64,000 nt of DNA from Planctomycetota bacterium (GTDB taxonomy: Bacteria; Planctomycetota; GCA-002687715): contig SIAO01000006.1 in assembly GCA_009691765.1 (NCBI GenBank), positions 1 to 64,000 of the forward strand. Reading direction: 5' to 3'. Position 1 is the stretch's first letter, and every line of letters starts with the position of its first letter. Under the pieces are notes generated by a model. The model was not told the DNA's origin and ran no database searches. It was given only the letters and a program-made list of their open reading frames with translations. Shown here piece by piece: positions 39,337 through 48,691 of this stretch. Position numbers and translations under genes: made by a program.

Positions 39337-40776
39337 TCAGCCGCGGCCTTCGTCGTCGCGCCAACGCAACACACGGCGCGTGATGAAGATGTAAGCGGGT
39401 TTCACAGTGCTCATCCAAAGGCGTGTGCTCCATGCCTTGCGCGCGAGCAGCCAACGACCACGTGGCGACACCGATCCGGGGCGGTAGCGCTCTTGTTGTT
39501 TCAAAAGGTGACGCAGATCTTCGCGCGCCTGCAAGCGGAACCAAGCGCCAAGGCGGTGATGCACGGAAGCTAATTGCAAGTCGATCAGCGCCAGTCGGCC
39601 ATCTGGAAGCACGATCCAGTTGGGCGGCTTGTGCGTGTCGTTGTGGGTGATGCCGCGTTGACGCATCGAGCGCAGCAAGTTGCGCGCTTCGCGGAAGGCC
39701 AACACGCTTGGCGGAGAGGCTGCTTGCAGAGGGTTGCCTTCGAGACGCGAACGCGCCAAGCGCCCATTGTCTCGTGCGCGGATTTGTGGGACGAGGCCCG
39801 TGGGTTTACCGGCGAGCGCTACCAACGCCGTTTCTTCGCGCAGCAACAACGCTGCTGCCAGAGGCCGTGCCCACCAGCGTGCGTTGCGCACGTCGCGCAG
39901 CACCACGGGGCCGTCCGCGCCATCGGCGAATGCGATCGAACCAAAGATGTCGGCCTTCAGAATGCGGTTTGGTGTGATGGCGCGACAATCGGGCAATTGC
40001 GGCAAGACTCTGCGACGCAGCGCGTGTTGCAGCAGTGCAGCGCACGAAAGCGCAGCAAGCACGTGTTTCCATCCATGGCCACTGAGAACAAGAGTGTGCC
40101 CGAGGCTTCCGTCAGCCTGTTCGAGAAGTTTGGCCAGTGCATAGAGCACGACGGCGCCAATCCAAGCGAGGAGCCCTGTGGTGCGTCGCGGCGTGAGTGC
40201 CATGAGCACGGGCATCAAGATCAGCGGCAAGAATTGCGCCAGCGCGTAGGGGACGAGGTTGCCGACACCAAGCGCTTCGGTGTGTTTCCACCAGAACACT
40301 GTGGCGGGATCGATCAGCAGCAGCGCTACGAGCGCATAGGTGCCACACCTCGGACCGAGGCGTTCGGCGATGGCCGCAGCGAGCAGCCCCGCGAAAGCCA
40401 CGGTCATGGGGAGACGATCCCAGAACAAGCGCTCCGTGCAGGGGGATGCGTGATACCAAGCTGATCCCAAACCAGTCGCAACGATGCCAAGGGTGGCGAC
40501 GATCCAAGGCAAGGCTTCGGCGCGTGTCAATGAGCTTCGCGAAGGTGAGAGCAGTGCAAACAGAGCAGCGATCCCGACCCACAGAAACGGGAGATTGGTG
40601 AGCACCAATTCAGCATGCGACAGGCCACAGCATGACGCAGTTGCATGAAAGCTGTGGTAGCCGGGGTCTTGAGGCACAGCGGGAAGCAGCACAACAAGGA
40701 GCGCACACAGCAGTGCGGTGCCTGCCGCAAGGCACCACAAGGTGGTCTTGTGGAATGAGGTTGAAGCGTCGCTCAC
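39337..40776 (-). CDS. Membrane protein fusing ceramidase-like hydrolase and kinase-like domains
   Basis: A 479-residue protein with two parts. Residues 1-255 contain about seven membrane helices and the ceramidase (CREST) residues: Ser105 and His109 in GLGSAWYHA, Asp120 in FWDRLPM, and His234 and His238 in GHGWKH. These match the zinc site of alkaline ceramidases. Residues 260-479 look like a small protein-kinase-fold domain of the WaaP/RIO/Kdo-kinase kind, with a catalytic loop THNDTHKPPN (Asp380, Asn386) and LALIDL (Asp399) in place of DFG. A membrane lipid or glycolipid hydrolase tied to a phosphotransferase is the best reading. The substrate is unknown, and I know of no such characterised fusion. 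Confidence 0.65.
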   Translation of the reverse strand: MSDASTSFHKTTLWCLAAGTALLCALLVVLLPAVPQDPGYHSFHATASCCGLSHAELVLTNLPFLWVGIAALFALLSPSRSSLTRAEALPWIVATLGIVATGLGSAWYHASPCTERLFWDRLPMTVAFAGLLAAAIAERLGPRCGTYALVALLLIDPATVFWWKHTEALGVGNLVPYALAQFLPLILMPVLMALTPRRTTGLLAWIGAVVLYALAKLLEQADGSLGHTLVLSGHGWKHVLAALSCAALLQHALRRRVLPQLPDCRAITPNRILKADIFGSIAFADGADGPVVLRDVRNARWWARPLAAALLLREETALVALAGKPTGLVPQIRARDNGRLARSRLEGNPLQAASPPSVLAFREARNLLRSMRQRGITHNDTHKPPNWIVLPDGRLALIDLQLASVHHRLGAWFRLQAREDLRHLLKQQERYRPGSVSPRGRWLLARKAWSTRLWMSTVKPAYIFITRRVLRWRDDEGRG

Positions 40777-40851
40777 GTGCTCAGCTTGTGGTTGAACTTC
40801 GGCGCGTCAAGGGGCGCTGATATAGTCATGCCGCTCGAAAGGGGGCTACTC

Positions 40852-41475
40852 ATGTCCGCTCGAATTGTGGTTGCATTGGTGTTGCTGCTGTGTGTAGGTG
40901 TTGCTCAGGACAAGGCTTTCATGCCTTTTTATGGCAACGCCAAATGCCCTATCGAGGGCAAGGATGTGAATCGCAAGCTCTTTGCTGAACACGAAGCTCA
41001 GCGCATTCATGTGTGCAGCAAAGACTGCCGCAAGAAAGTGGATGCGGACCTTGCTGCCAATCTCGCCAAGGCCTACCCGGCCGACAAAGTCGTGGATGTG
41101 AAGAACGCGACGTGCCCTTGCATGCCTAAGGCTGCGAAGGCCGAGTTCAGCACGGTCTGGCAAGGCCACAAGGTGCAGTTCTGCTGCAAGAAGTGTCTCG
41201 GCAGGTTTCCAAAGCAGCCTGCGCGCTTTCTCACCATGGCGCTTAATAAAGACCTTGTGGCAGTGGGCAACACAAAGTGCCCCGTGATGCCTGAAGAGGA
41301 TGTGGAAGCGGACATGTTCATTCTCTACAAAGGCAAACTCATCGACCTGTGTTGCGATTCCTGCGTCGACGATTTTGATGCAGCCAAGCACATGAAGAAC
41401 TTGCCTGCGCAGAAGGCGCCCGGGCAGCCCGGTGGCACAGGTGGTGCGCCCGGCACTGGTACGGGTGGCGGCTGA
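40852..41475 (+). CDS. Exported protein with three Cys-rich YHS/TRASH-like units
   Basis: A 207-residue exported protein (signal peptide MSARIVVALVLLLCVGVAQ). It holds three copies of a small metal-binding-like unit at about 32-60, 88-115 and 143-171. Each has Cys-Pro followed 22-24 residues later by Cys-(Cys)-x-x-Cys: KCPIEGKDV...HVCSKDC, TCPCMPKAA...FCCKKC and KCPVMPEED...LCCDSC. The Gly/Pro/Thr-rich tail is disordered. GGGGG upstream of the ATG at 40852 and TATAGT (40821-40826) give the start and a possible -10. The next gene carries a fourth unit, which suggests a shared periplasmic metal (copper?) role. Confidence 0.65.
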   Translation: MSARIVVALVLLLCVGVAQDKAFMPFYGNAKCPIEGKDVNRKLFAEHEAQRIHVCSKDCRKKVDADLAANLAKAYPADKVVDVKNATCPCMPKAAKAEFSTVWQGHKVQFCCKKCLGRFPKQPARFLTMALNKDLVAVGNTKCPVMPEEDVEADMFILYKGKLIDLCCDSCVDDFDAAKHMKNLPAQKAPGQPGGTGGAPGTGTGGG

Positions 41476-41493
41476 GTTCTGAGGAACCACGCG

Positions 41494-42297
41494 ATGCGTC
41501 GAACTGTGCGCTGCTGTCTCTTGCTTCTTGCGCTAGCCTGCGCTGCCTTCGCGCAGCCGGTTAGTGCATCCAAGTCACAAGAGTCCAACCCGGTTCCGCA
41601 GGCCGCACCAACCGCGCCGCAGCAGGTGATGAACAAAACTTGCCCCGTGATGGAGGGGGAGCCGGTCGGTGATGATCCTGTCGTCATCGAGTACGAGGGC
41701 AAGAAGATCAACTTGTGTTGCAAAAAGTGCAAGCAGATCTTCCTTCAGGAGCCGCAGCGTTACATCAAGGGTTTGCCGCAATTCGCGGTGCCGGCAGACG
41801 TGGCGCGAGCGACAGCTGCTGTTTTGCCACTTGCAGTGATCCCAACGGCGCAAACAGAATCCACGCCGTTCTTGGACTGGCTCGGACGCTTCCATGTTGT
41901 CGTGGTGCACTTTCCTATCGCGCTGATTCTCTTTGCTGGCGCATGGGAGTGCATGTTGCTGCTTCGCGGCAGACCGCCCTGCGCGCCAGGCGTGCGCGCC
42001 GTGCTCGCGGGCGGCGTGGCAGCCGCGGCCGTGGCTATCGGGCTTGGCCTGCTCTACGAAGAAACCATGGACTTTGTTGGCGAGCGTCACGCCGTGCTCG
42101 AACTCCATGAACTCTATGCATGGAGCGGAGCAGGGTGCGCTGCATTGGCGCTGTTGCTTTCATGTTGGGCTCCCCGCGTCACGGCTGTCAGTTGGGCCTA
42201 CCGCGTCATTCTCACTGCGTCGGCTGTGTGTATTGGGCTCGCAGGTCACGCTGGCGGGCGTTTGACTCAAGGCCTTGGTTTTTTCTCGCGCGGTTGA
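41494..42297 (+). CDS. YHS/TRASH-like unit fused to DUF2231 membrane domain
   Basis: A 267-residue protein with a signal peptide or N-terminal helix (residues 5-20). A Cys-rich unit follows at 50-79 (CPVMEGEPV...LCCKKC), then a DUF2231 domain of four membrane helices starting LGRFHVVVVHFPIALI and ending GHAGGRLTQG. DUF2231 proteins are probable heme- or metal-linked membrane proteins with conserved His. It is 18 nt after the three-unit protein and 51 nt before the TonB-dependent receptor, so the three probably act as one operon. Confidence 0.75.
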   Translation: MRRTVRCCLLLLALACAAFAQPVSASKSQESNPVPQAAPTAPQQVMNKTCPVMEGEPVGDDPVVIEYEGKKINLCCKKCKQIFLQEPQRYIKGLPQFAVPADVARATAAVLPLAVIPTAQTESTPFLDWLGRFHVVVVHFPIALILFAGAWECMLLLRGRPPCAPGVRAVLAGGVAAAAVAIGLGLLYEETMDFVGERHAVLELHELYAWSGAGCAALALLLSCWAPRVTAVSWAYRVILTASAVCIGLAGHAGGRLTQGLGFFSRG

Positions 42298-42348
42298 TTG
42301 AACCGAGCGGCCAATTCTGCGCTAACTGCCGCAAGGACACTCTAGCTC

Positions 42349-44490
42349 ATGTGCTCAAGCACTCTGGCCGCACTTCTGTTGGCACTGCTCTCGCTACCGT
42401 TGTTTGCCCAAGATCCGGTTCCCCAGCCTCCAGAAGTGCAACGCGGTGCGGTGGAGCAGGAAGTCAACGCAGTCATTTCACGCTTGGACACCATTGTGGT
42501 GACGCCGCTGCTGGAATCCGGCACCATCTTCGAAGCGCCCTTTGAAGCGGTCGTTATCACGTCCGAGCGCCTCGGCAGCGTGCGTACTCTTGCGGATGCC
42601 TTGCGAGGCCTTCCTGGTGTGGCCGGGCAACGCACGGGCTATGGCCAGTCGAGTCCGTACCTGCGCGGGTTCACCGGATACCACACGCTGTGGATGCTGG
42701 ATGGCATCCGGCTGAACAACTCGGTCTATCGCTCTGGGCCGAACGAATACTCCGCCACCATCGACGCGCACTCACTCGAGCGATTAGAAGTGGTGATGGG
42801 CCCAGCGTCCGTGCTGTACGGATCAGATGCAGTCGGTGGGGCGTTGAATGCGCTCAGCCGTCGTCGCGATCCGCGCGAAAACAGGGCGACCGAAGTGCGC
42901 ACGCTCAGTCGTTACTCCACGGCTGAGGCATCGATCACCGGGCGCGTGGAAGTCTCAGGTGCTGCAGGCGGTGTCGGCTATGTGCTGGGCACAACACTGG
43001 CGCACTACGGCGACCTCGATCAAGGTGGAGCCGGGCGTCAACCCATGACCGGCTATCGCTCGGGGTTCATGGATGCGCGTTTCGATGTGGCGGTGTCAGA
43101 CAACTGGACCGCGGCATTGCTGGTTCAAAGCGCCGATCTCGACAGCGTAGACCGTACGCACCGCACCAACGTCGCAGTGCCGTATCACGGGACCACTGTG
43201 GGCACCGACCGCAAGTTGGAAGCGGACTACGAGCGAAACCTCAGCGCGTTGTTGCTCGAAGGCGTGAATCTCGATGGCGCAGTGGATCGCCTTGAAGTGC
43301 GCGTGTCTTGGCAAGAGCTTGAGGAAACCTCGAACCGCATTCGTTCCAACAACAACCGCGAGGAGCAGGGCTTCGATGTGGGCACCTTCGGCATCGCCAT
43401 CGAGGCTTCCAAGTCTACGGAGATCGGCGTTCTCTCTGCAGGTCTTGATTGGTACCACGATCGCGTATCGAGTTTCCGGACGAACTACAACCCAGCAGGC
43501 GCAGTGACTTCCGTTGGCATTCAAGGACCAGTGGGCGATGACGCCAGCTACGACCTTGCGGGGTTGTTTCTGCAAGATGACTTGGAGCTTGGAAGCGGGT
43601 TCTCGGCACTCGTAGGGGTTCGAGCAACTTGGGTGAGCGCTGATATCGGTCGCGCCGTCGATCCGGCGAATACGACTCAAGCGATCAGTCTCTCCGATGA
43701 TTTCTCGACGGTGGTTGGATCGTTGCGCATTTCGAAGAGACTCGGCGAAGACTGGAACGCATACGCGGGGCTCTCGCAGGGGTTTCGCGCGCCCAATCTC
43801 TCAGACCTGTCGCGCTTCGACATTGCGCGCAGTGGGGAAGTGGAACTGCCTTCCCCCGGCTTGAACCCCGAGAAGTTCTTGACCTACGAAATTGGTGCGA
43901 AGACTGAGAGTGAGAATTGGACAGGATCGTTGGCGCTGTGGCACACACGCGTGAACGACATGATCATCCGTCAGCCAACGACGCAGATGATTGGCACCAA
44001 TGTGGTAGTGACCAAGAGCAACGCGGGCGAGGGGCATTTGCAAGGCATCGATCTTGGTGTGCAGCGCTTGCTCGGATCCGGCTGGACCGGCTTCGGAACA
44101 CTTTCTGCGACTGACGGCCGCATTGCGGCTTTCGCCACCAGCGGACCAACTCTTACCGTTGGTCCTCTTTCACGTCTTGCTCCTTTCCAAGGCCTGATCG
44201 GAGTTCGTTTCGAAAGCGACGACGGCTGCTTCAGCATGCAGCCTTCGCTGCTGCTGGCCGCACATCAAGAGCGCCTTTCCGCCGACGATATTCGCGACAC
44301 TCAGCGCATTCCGCCGGGCGGCAGCCCTGGCTACAGCGTGCTCACCTTGGACTTCAACTATCGCTTTAGCGAGCGCTGCAACGCATGGTTGTCGCTCGCG
44401 AACCTCGGCGACATCGAGTACCGCGTGCATGGCTCTGGTCAGCAGGAAGCCGGCTTCAACATGATCCTCGGCGTCGAGGCGCGTTTCTGA
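42349..44490 (+). CDS. TonB-dependent outer-membrane receptor
   Basis: A 713-residue TonB-dependent receptor. The signal peptide ends near LPLFAQ. The plug domain (about 45-165) includes LADALRGLPGVAGQRTGYGQSS, quoted in part as LRGLPGVAGQRTG, and YLRGFTGYHTLWMLDGIRLNN (in part TLWMLDGIRLNN). A 22-strand-type barrel ends in Phe, with AQ-rich strands. It takes up a large or scarce ligand at the cost of the proton gradient. Placement after Cys-rich metal proteins and before TonB suggests a metal complex. Its stop is back to back with the convergent tonB stop in a TGATCA. Confidence 0.92.
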   Translation: MCSSTLAALLLALLSLPLFAQDPVPQPPEVQRGAVEQEVNAVISRLDTIVVTPLLESGTIFEAPFEAVVITSERLGSVRTLADALRGLPGVAGQRTGYGQSSPYLRGFTGYHTLWMLDGIRLNNSVYRSGPNEYSATIDAHSLERLEVVMGPASVLYGSDAVGGALNALSRRRDPRENRATEVRTLSRYSTAEASITGRVEVSGAAGGVGYVLGTTLAHYGDLDQGGAGRQPMTGYRSGFMDARFDVAVSDNWTAALLVQSADLDSVDRTHRTNVAVPYHGTTVGTDRKLEADYERNLSALLLEGVNLDGAVDRLEVRVSWQELEETSNRIRSNNNREEQGFDVGTFGIAIEASKSTEIGVLSAGLDWYHDRVSSFRTNYNPAGAVTSVGIQGPVGDDASYDLAGLFLQDDLELGSGFSALVGVRATWVSADIGRAVDPANTTQAISLSDDFSTVVGSLRISKRLGEDWNAYAGLSQGFRAPNLSDLSRFDIARSGEVELPSPGLNPEKFLTYEIGAKTESENWTGSLALWHTRVNDMIIRQPTTQMIGTNVVVTKSNAGEGHLQGIDLGVQRLLGSGWTGFGTLSATDGRIAAFATSGPTLTVGPLSRLAPFQGLIGVRFESDDGCFSMQPSLLLAAHQERLSADDIRDTQRIPPGGSPGYSVLTLDFNYRFSERCNAWLSLANLGDIEYRVHGSGQQEAGFNMILGVEARF

Positions 44491-45360
44491 TCAGAGGCGC
44501 AGTGGCACGAGGAGCTTTGAGGCCACTGCGGCCCCGTCTTGCATTGCAGGACTGAAACTGAAACCCAGCACTGTGCGCAGCGCCGCTGCGTCCAACGCTG
44601 CGTTGCCCGATGAGATGCTGATGGACGCAGTCAGTGCGCGCCCTGTGGCGTCGAGGTCCACTAACACTTCGACGCTGCCGCGCCAGCCGTTGCGGCCGGC
44701 TTCACGAGCGAGGCGTTGCGTGGCGCGCTCGTGATTCAAGAGGCGCGCAGCAATACGACCTGCTCCGTCGCGCGAGCCTTTATTGATGAGAGCGCGAGGA
44801 TCTTCACCGCCGCCCGTGGCTGGGACTGTAGTGACACCAGTAGCGACATGTTGCGTTGACGTGGTGCTCGTAGGACCGTTCGCGCTACTCTCGACGCTGC
44901 TGCTGCCGCGCGCAAACGCTTGGACTTCAGACTGTGTCGGGGCTGCGAGCGATTCGGTTTCGCCACTCGCAACGGGTTTCGCCGCTTCAGCAGCGATCGG
45001 CGCCTTTGCAACAACGGAGTTCATCAACAGCTGCTCGGGATCGACCGGGGCATTCGCCTCAACGAGCGGCGCAGGCTCGACCGCGTTCAGCACCGGTGTG
45101 GGGAGGACTTCCGTGATGGGCTCGGCTTGATCCGTACGCTCGGCAAGTTCAGTGGCCCGCTCACCGCGAGGTGTGGTGCTGAGGGTGACTTCCATCACCC
45201 ACTCCACGTCTGCACGTTCTGCGGGCAGGTTCAGTGGCGTGTGGGCGGCCCAGAGCAACAACCCCGCGTGCAGGGCTGCAGCGCAGATCATCACATCGGC
45301 GCGCCAGCGCATCGGTGGCACGATTCTCGTAAGCCGACGGTTGCTGCCTTCTGAATACAT
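44491..45360 (-). CDS. Energy transducer TonB family protein
   Basis: A 289-residue inner-membrane TonB-like protein: cytoplasmic N-terminus, one membrane helix (about 22-40, VMICAAALHAGLLLWAA), a long Ala/Glu/Pro/Thr-rich periplasmic stretch, and a C-terminal TonB domain (about 205-289) with GWRGSVEVLVDLDATGRA and LDAAALRTVLGFSFSPA. It faces the receptor gene tail to tail. ExbB and ExbD are not in the window. Confidence 0.87.
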   Translation of the reverse strand: MYSEGSNRRLTRIVPPMRWRADVMICAAALHAGLLLWAAHTPLNLPAERADVEWVMEVTLSTTPRGERATELAERTDQAEPITEVLPTPVLNAVEPAPLVEANAPVDPEQLLMNSVVAKAPIAAEAAKPVASGETESLAAPTQSEVQAFARGSSSVESSANGPTSTTSTQHVATGVTTVPATGGGEDPRALINKGSRDGAGRIAARLLNHERATQRLAREAGRNGWRGSVEVLVDLDATGRALTASISISSGNAALDAAALRTVLGFSFSPAMQDGAAVASKLLVPLRL

Positions 45361-45422
45361 GAGCTGAAACAGGGCGACCTCGTAATGGTTGAGCGCCGCC
45401 CGAGGCCGCCCGGTTCAACGCA

Positions 45423-45686
45423 TCAGGCGATGGCGTTGACGCGGCGGGACATCATGGATTTCTTGCGGGCGGCGGTGTTGGAATGAATGATGTTGTGCTT
45501 GGCACAACGATCGATGTGGGTGAAGGTCACCAGCAGTTCCTTGGCGGCCGCGGCCTTGTCGTTGGCGTCGATGAGAGCTTGTAGCTTCTTCATCTGAGTC
45601 TTCATCGCCGAAGACTTGTCTTTGTTGCGGATGCGGGCTTCGTTGCTGGTGCGGATGCGCTTCTTTGCTTGCTTGTTGTGAGCCAT
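45423..45686 (-). CDS. rpsT: 30S ribosomal protein S20
   Basis: Binds 16S rRNA early in 30S assembly. The 87 residues start MAHNKQAKKRIRTSNEARIRNKDK and are strongly basic, the usual bS20 length and pattern. The ATG at 45686 follows a GGAGAG (about 45691-45696, read on the minus strand). It is the last gene of a minus-strand pair with the TPR gene upstream; 22 nt separate them. Confidence 0.96.
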   Translation of the reverse strand: MAHNKQAKKRIRTSNEARIRNKDKSSAMKTQMKKLQALIDANDKAAAAKELLVTFTHIDRCAKHNIIHSNTAARKKSMMSRRVNAIA

Positions 45687-45708
45687 AGTTCTCTCCGGGG
45701 GATCGGCG

Positions 45709-47091
45709 TCAGGACGCCAAAGCCGCGATGCGTTGTCCGACATCACGATATGCGATGTCGGCTTCGTAGATTTGCTTGAATGTTATAGCCGCCGTGGCGC
45801 GGTCGCCTTGGCGTTGTTGTAATTCGGCCAATTCGTACAGGAGCTCTTTTTTCAGATCGGTCATCCCAGCGATCATGCCAGTAGCTTCAACGAGCTGCTT
45901 GATGGCAAGATCGAGGATTCCTTTGGCGGCAAAAGCGCGCCCGAGCATTTGCAGGGTTGCGATCTTGAGTTTGGGGTCTCTCACGGCCTGCTGGAACTGT
46001 TCGATAGATTCGTCGTGCTGACCTTCGTCCAGCAGAGCGCGGCCTAAGCGGAAACGAGCAGCCATGTCCGTGGGGTGCACCTCCACACGGCGACGCGCTT
46101 CCTGCAAGCGGAAGGCGCGATGCTCGCGCTTCAGGCGCCGCAAGCGATCTTCAGCACCGTCTTCGCCACGCTTGGCTTCTTCATCCGCAGCGCGCAAGTC
46201 CAGCTCGAAACGACGCAAACGGATCTCACCCAAGCGCTCAAGCCCTTCAGGATGCGTTGCCTCGCGTTGCAACAGTGCCTGGCAGGCGGCTTCAGCACCG
46301 GCGTAGTCCTGCTTCTGCTGCAACAACACCACGCGGCGAAGCAGAAGTCTTGCTTCGTTCGGATTGGCTTGCAGTTCTTCGCCCAGTTCTTGCAAGGCGA
46401 TTTCGATGTCGTCAGCCGTGCGCACGATGCGCTGCGATCGTTCGGTTTCTTTCAGTTGGCGTTCGCTTTTTGCTAATTCACGCGCCGATTTGGCTTGCTC
46501 GAAACCACCGGAGCGGATGGCTCCTTCGGCAGCGAGGTTCTTGTGCATGCGTCCGGCTTCTTGATCGCGCGGATTGATGCGCAGGGCGCGCTCGAAGCAA
46601 TCGATGGCCTTGCTGTGTTCCCTGCGAGCTGCGTACAGCCCACCCAAGAGCTTGAGCGATTCGATGGCAGTGCCATCAGCCTCGGTTGCAAGTTGGAAAG
46701 CTGCTTCCGCGCCACGCATGTGTTGTTGGTCCATCAACAGCGCACCCAAGCGATGGTTCATGGCCGCAGAACGAGGGTCGCGCTTGAGGGCCGATTCCAG
46801 CAGGCCGCACTCCCACGCTTTTGCGCGTGAAACCCGCGCCAGCAGCAGCAATGTTTTGACAGGTAAGTTGAGCAGCGCGAGCTCGATGGTTGAGGGATAG
46901 CGCTTCTCCAGTTTGCGTAGGCTGGCTTGGCGCACGCCGGTGCGCGCCTCGGGACAATCCGGATCGATCTTCAGAATCTGCTCGAACTGAGTGATGGCAG
47001 CATCCCAGTTGCGGCGCTTTAGATCGCTTTCGGCTCGTTCGATGTACTTGCTGACGTCCACCACAGGTTGATTCCAATAACATGCAGGCAC
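45709..47091 (-). CDS. Tetratricopeptide-repeat protein with long helical insert
   Basis: A 460-residue soluble TPR protein. TPR-like units are visible at about 10-75, 105-165 (SKAIDCFERALRINPRDQEA), 220-285 and 345-440. They are separated by charged, coiled-coil-like stretches (about 185-215 and 290-335, rich in Arg/Glu). A GTG at 47064 is an alternative start and would begin with VDVSKYIERA. There is no signal peptide. It probably scaffolds a complex; the partners are not apparent. Confidence 0.68.
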   Translation of the reverse strand: MPACYWNQPVVDVSKYIERAESDLKRRNWDAAITQFEQILKIDPDCPEARTGVRQASLRKLEKRYPSTIELALLNLPVKTLLLLARVSRAKAWECGLLESALKRDPRSAAMNHRLGALLMDQQHMRGAEAAFQLATEADGTAIESLKLLGGLYAARREHSKAIDCFERALRINPRDQEAGRMHKNLAAEGAIRSGGFEQAKSARELAKSERQLKETERSQRIVRTADDIEIALQELGEELQANPNEARLLLRRVVLLQQKQDYAGAEAACQALLQREATHPEGLERLGEIRLRRFELDLRAADEEAKRGEDGAEDRLRRLKREHRAFRLQEARRRVEVHPTDMAARFRLGRALLDEGQHDESIEQFQQAVRDPKLKIATLQMLGRAFAAKGILDLAIKQLVEATGMIAGMTDLKKELLYELAELQQRQGDRATAAITFKQIYEADIAYRDVGQRIAALAS

Positions 47092-47201
47092 ACGACCTGC
47101 GGGGAGATGCGGAAGGGGAGCACGATATCAGTCGATTCCATGCCGTTCAACGCATTGGAGCCCACCTGTCGGGGGTAGACTGCGCGCGGAAATCACAGCA
47201 C

Positions 47202-47720
47202 ATGCGCGTCGTTCACTACCCGGAATCTATCTTGCTGACGCCCGCGCCCAAAGTCGGCAAAGTCACGGAAGAGGTGCGCAAGAAAGCCCTCGAAATGGTG
47301 CCGCTGATGAAGCTCGAAGATGGCATCGGGCTTGCGGCGCCCCAAGTGGGCTGGGCCGCGCGATTGCTCGTGGCCTGCACTGGAGCTGAAGATGATGAGC
47401 CCTGTGTGCTGGTCGATCCTGAGATCATCGACAAGAGTGGTGGGCTCGTAGAGGACCAAGAAGGGTGCCTCTCCTTTCCTGGCATTTATGGCGACGTTGC
47501 GCGCTACCGCTGCGTGCGCGTGCGCGCTCATGACCTCGATAACAATGTGATCGAAATTGATGCCGAGGATTTGTTTGCGCGCGTACTGCAACACGAGATC
47601 GACCATTTGGATGGCGTGCTTTTCATTTCGCGAATGAACTCGGAGGACCGCGCCAAGAACAAGCCGTTGCTCGCGGAGCTCGTCGAGCGCCACCAAAAGC
47701 GTGGCGCAGAGAAACCGTGA
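47202..47720 (+). CDS. def: Peptide deformylase
   Basis: Removes the formyl group from nascent proteins. A 172-residue metalloenzyme: motif I GIGLAAPQVG (41-50), motif II EGCLSFPG with Cys89, motif III HEIDHLDG with His131, Glu132 and His135. The N-terminus MRVVHYPE is the family form, so the longer frame to 47082 is rejected. The stop overlaps ribF (GTGA). Beside the translation genes L31, RF1 and PrmC. Confidence 0.95.
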   Translation: MRVVHYPESILLTPAPKVGKVTEEVRKKALEMVPLMKLEDGIGLAAPQVGWAARLLVACTGAEDDEPCVLVDPEIIDKSGGLVEDQEGCLSFPGIYGDVARYRCVRVRAHDLDNNVIEIDAEDLFARVLQHEIDHLDGVLFISRMNSEDRAKNKPLLAELVERHQKRGAEKP

Positions 47721-48691
47721 TCGTCCTTGATGGCATGGCAGCTGCGGCTGCAGGTGGCCTGCATCATCCTGTGGTAACGCTTGGTGTCTTTGATGGCGTT
47801 CACATCGGCCATCGCTTCGTGCTTGAGCATGTGGTGAGCCTTGCTCGCGAGCGTTTGAGTCAATCCGTCGTGGTCACATTTGCGCGACATCCGCGCGCGT
47901 TGATTACGGGCTCAGCGCCCATGCTGCTCACGGCACTGCCGCACCGTTTGAAGTTGTTCGAACAACTCGGTCTCGACGTAACAGTCGTCTTGCCTTTCAA
48001 CGATGAATTGCGTCACATGAAGCCCACGGTGTTTGCGCAGCGCCTTTTCCACGAAACGCTTGGCGCAGCGCACGTGGTTCTGGGCTACAACAACCGCTTC
48101 GGTGCTGGCGGATGCGGTGATTTCGCGACGCTCAAGGCGGTTGGTGAACGCTGTGGTTTTACTGCGCAAGAACTCGCAGAAGTGCGTGTCGGTGGCCAAG
48201 CACTTTCCAGTACGCGCATCCGCGAGCTGATTCTCGCTGGCGATCTCGAGTCGGCGTCCATGATGCTCGGGCGCCCGTTTTCAGTGATTGGGACAGTGAT
48301 TCACGGCGCTGGCCGTGGTCGCACGCTCGGGTTTCCCACAGCCAATCTGGACTTGCATCACGAGGTACGCCCACCACGTGGCGTGTATGGGTGCTCTGTC
48401 ACTCTGGGATCTGTGCGCATCTTCGGAGTTCTCAACATTGGCGTGCGTCCGACTTTGGTTTCAAGCGGTGTCGTGGGAACGGAGTGGAGCGAACGCGACG
48501 CGCACGAGCATGTTGAAGTGCACCTGCTCGACACGCAGATGGACTTGTACGGACAAGATTTGGAGGTGTTGTTTCTGACGCGCTTGCGCGATGAACAGCG
48601 TTTCGTTGACACCAACGCGCTGTCTCAGCAAATCGCGAAGGACATCAGCGATTTCCGCGCTTGGATTGGCGTTCGTGCGCCTCGAAGTTGA
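47717..48691 (+). CDS. ribF: Bifunctional riboflavin kinase / FAD synthetase
   Basis: Makes FMN and then FAD from riboflavin. A 324-residue RibF. The N-terminal nucleotidyltransferase domain has LGVFDGVHIGHR (the GxFDGxHxGH motif), LPHRLKLFEQLG and SSTRIRELI. The C-terminal riboflavin kinase domain (about 185-320) has GRGRTLGFPTANL and RPPRGVYGC. The GTG at 47717 overlaps the def stop. The tRNA-Phe promoter begins at its 3' end. Confidence 0.95.
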   Translation: MIVLDGMAAAAAGGLHHPVVTLGVFDGVHIGHRFVLEHVVSLARERLSQSVVVTFARHPRALITGSAPMLLTALPHRLKLFEQLGLDVTVVLPFNDELRHMKPTVFAQRLFHETLGAAHVVLGYNNRFGAGGCGDFATLKAVGERCGFTAQELAEVRVGGQALSSTRIRELILAGDLESASMMLGRPFSVIGTVIHGAGRGRTLGFPTANLDLHHEVRPPRGVYGCSVTLGSVRIFGVLNIGVRPTLVSSGVVGTEWSERDAHEHVEVHLLDTQMDLYGQDLEVLFLTRLRDEQRFVDTNALSQQIAKDISDFRAWIGVRAPRS

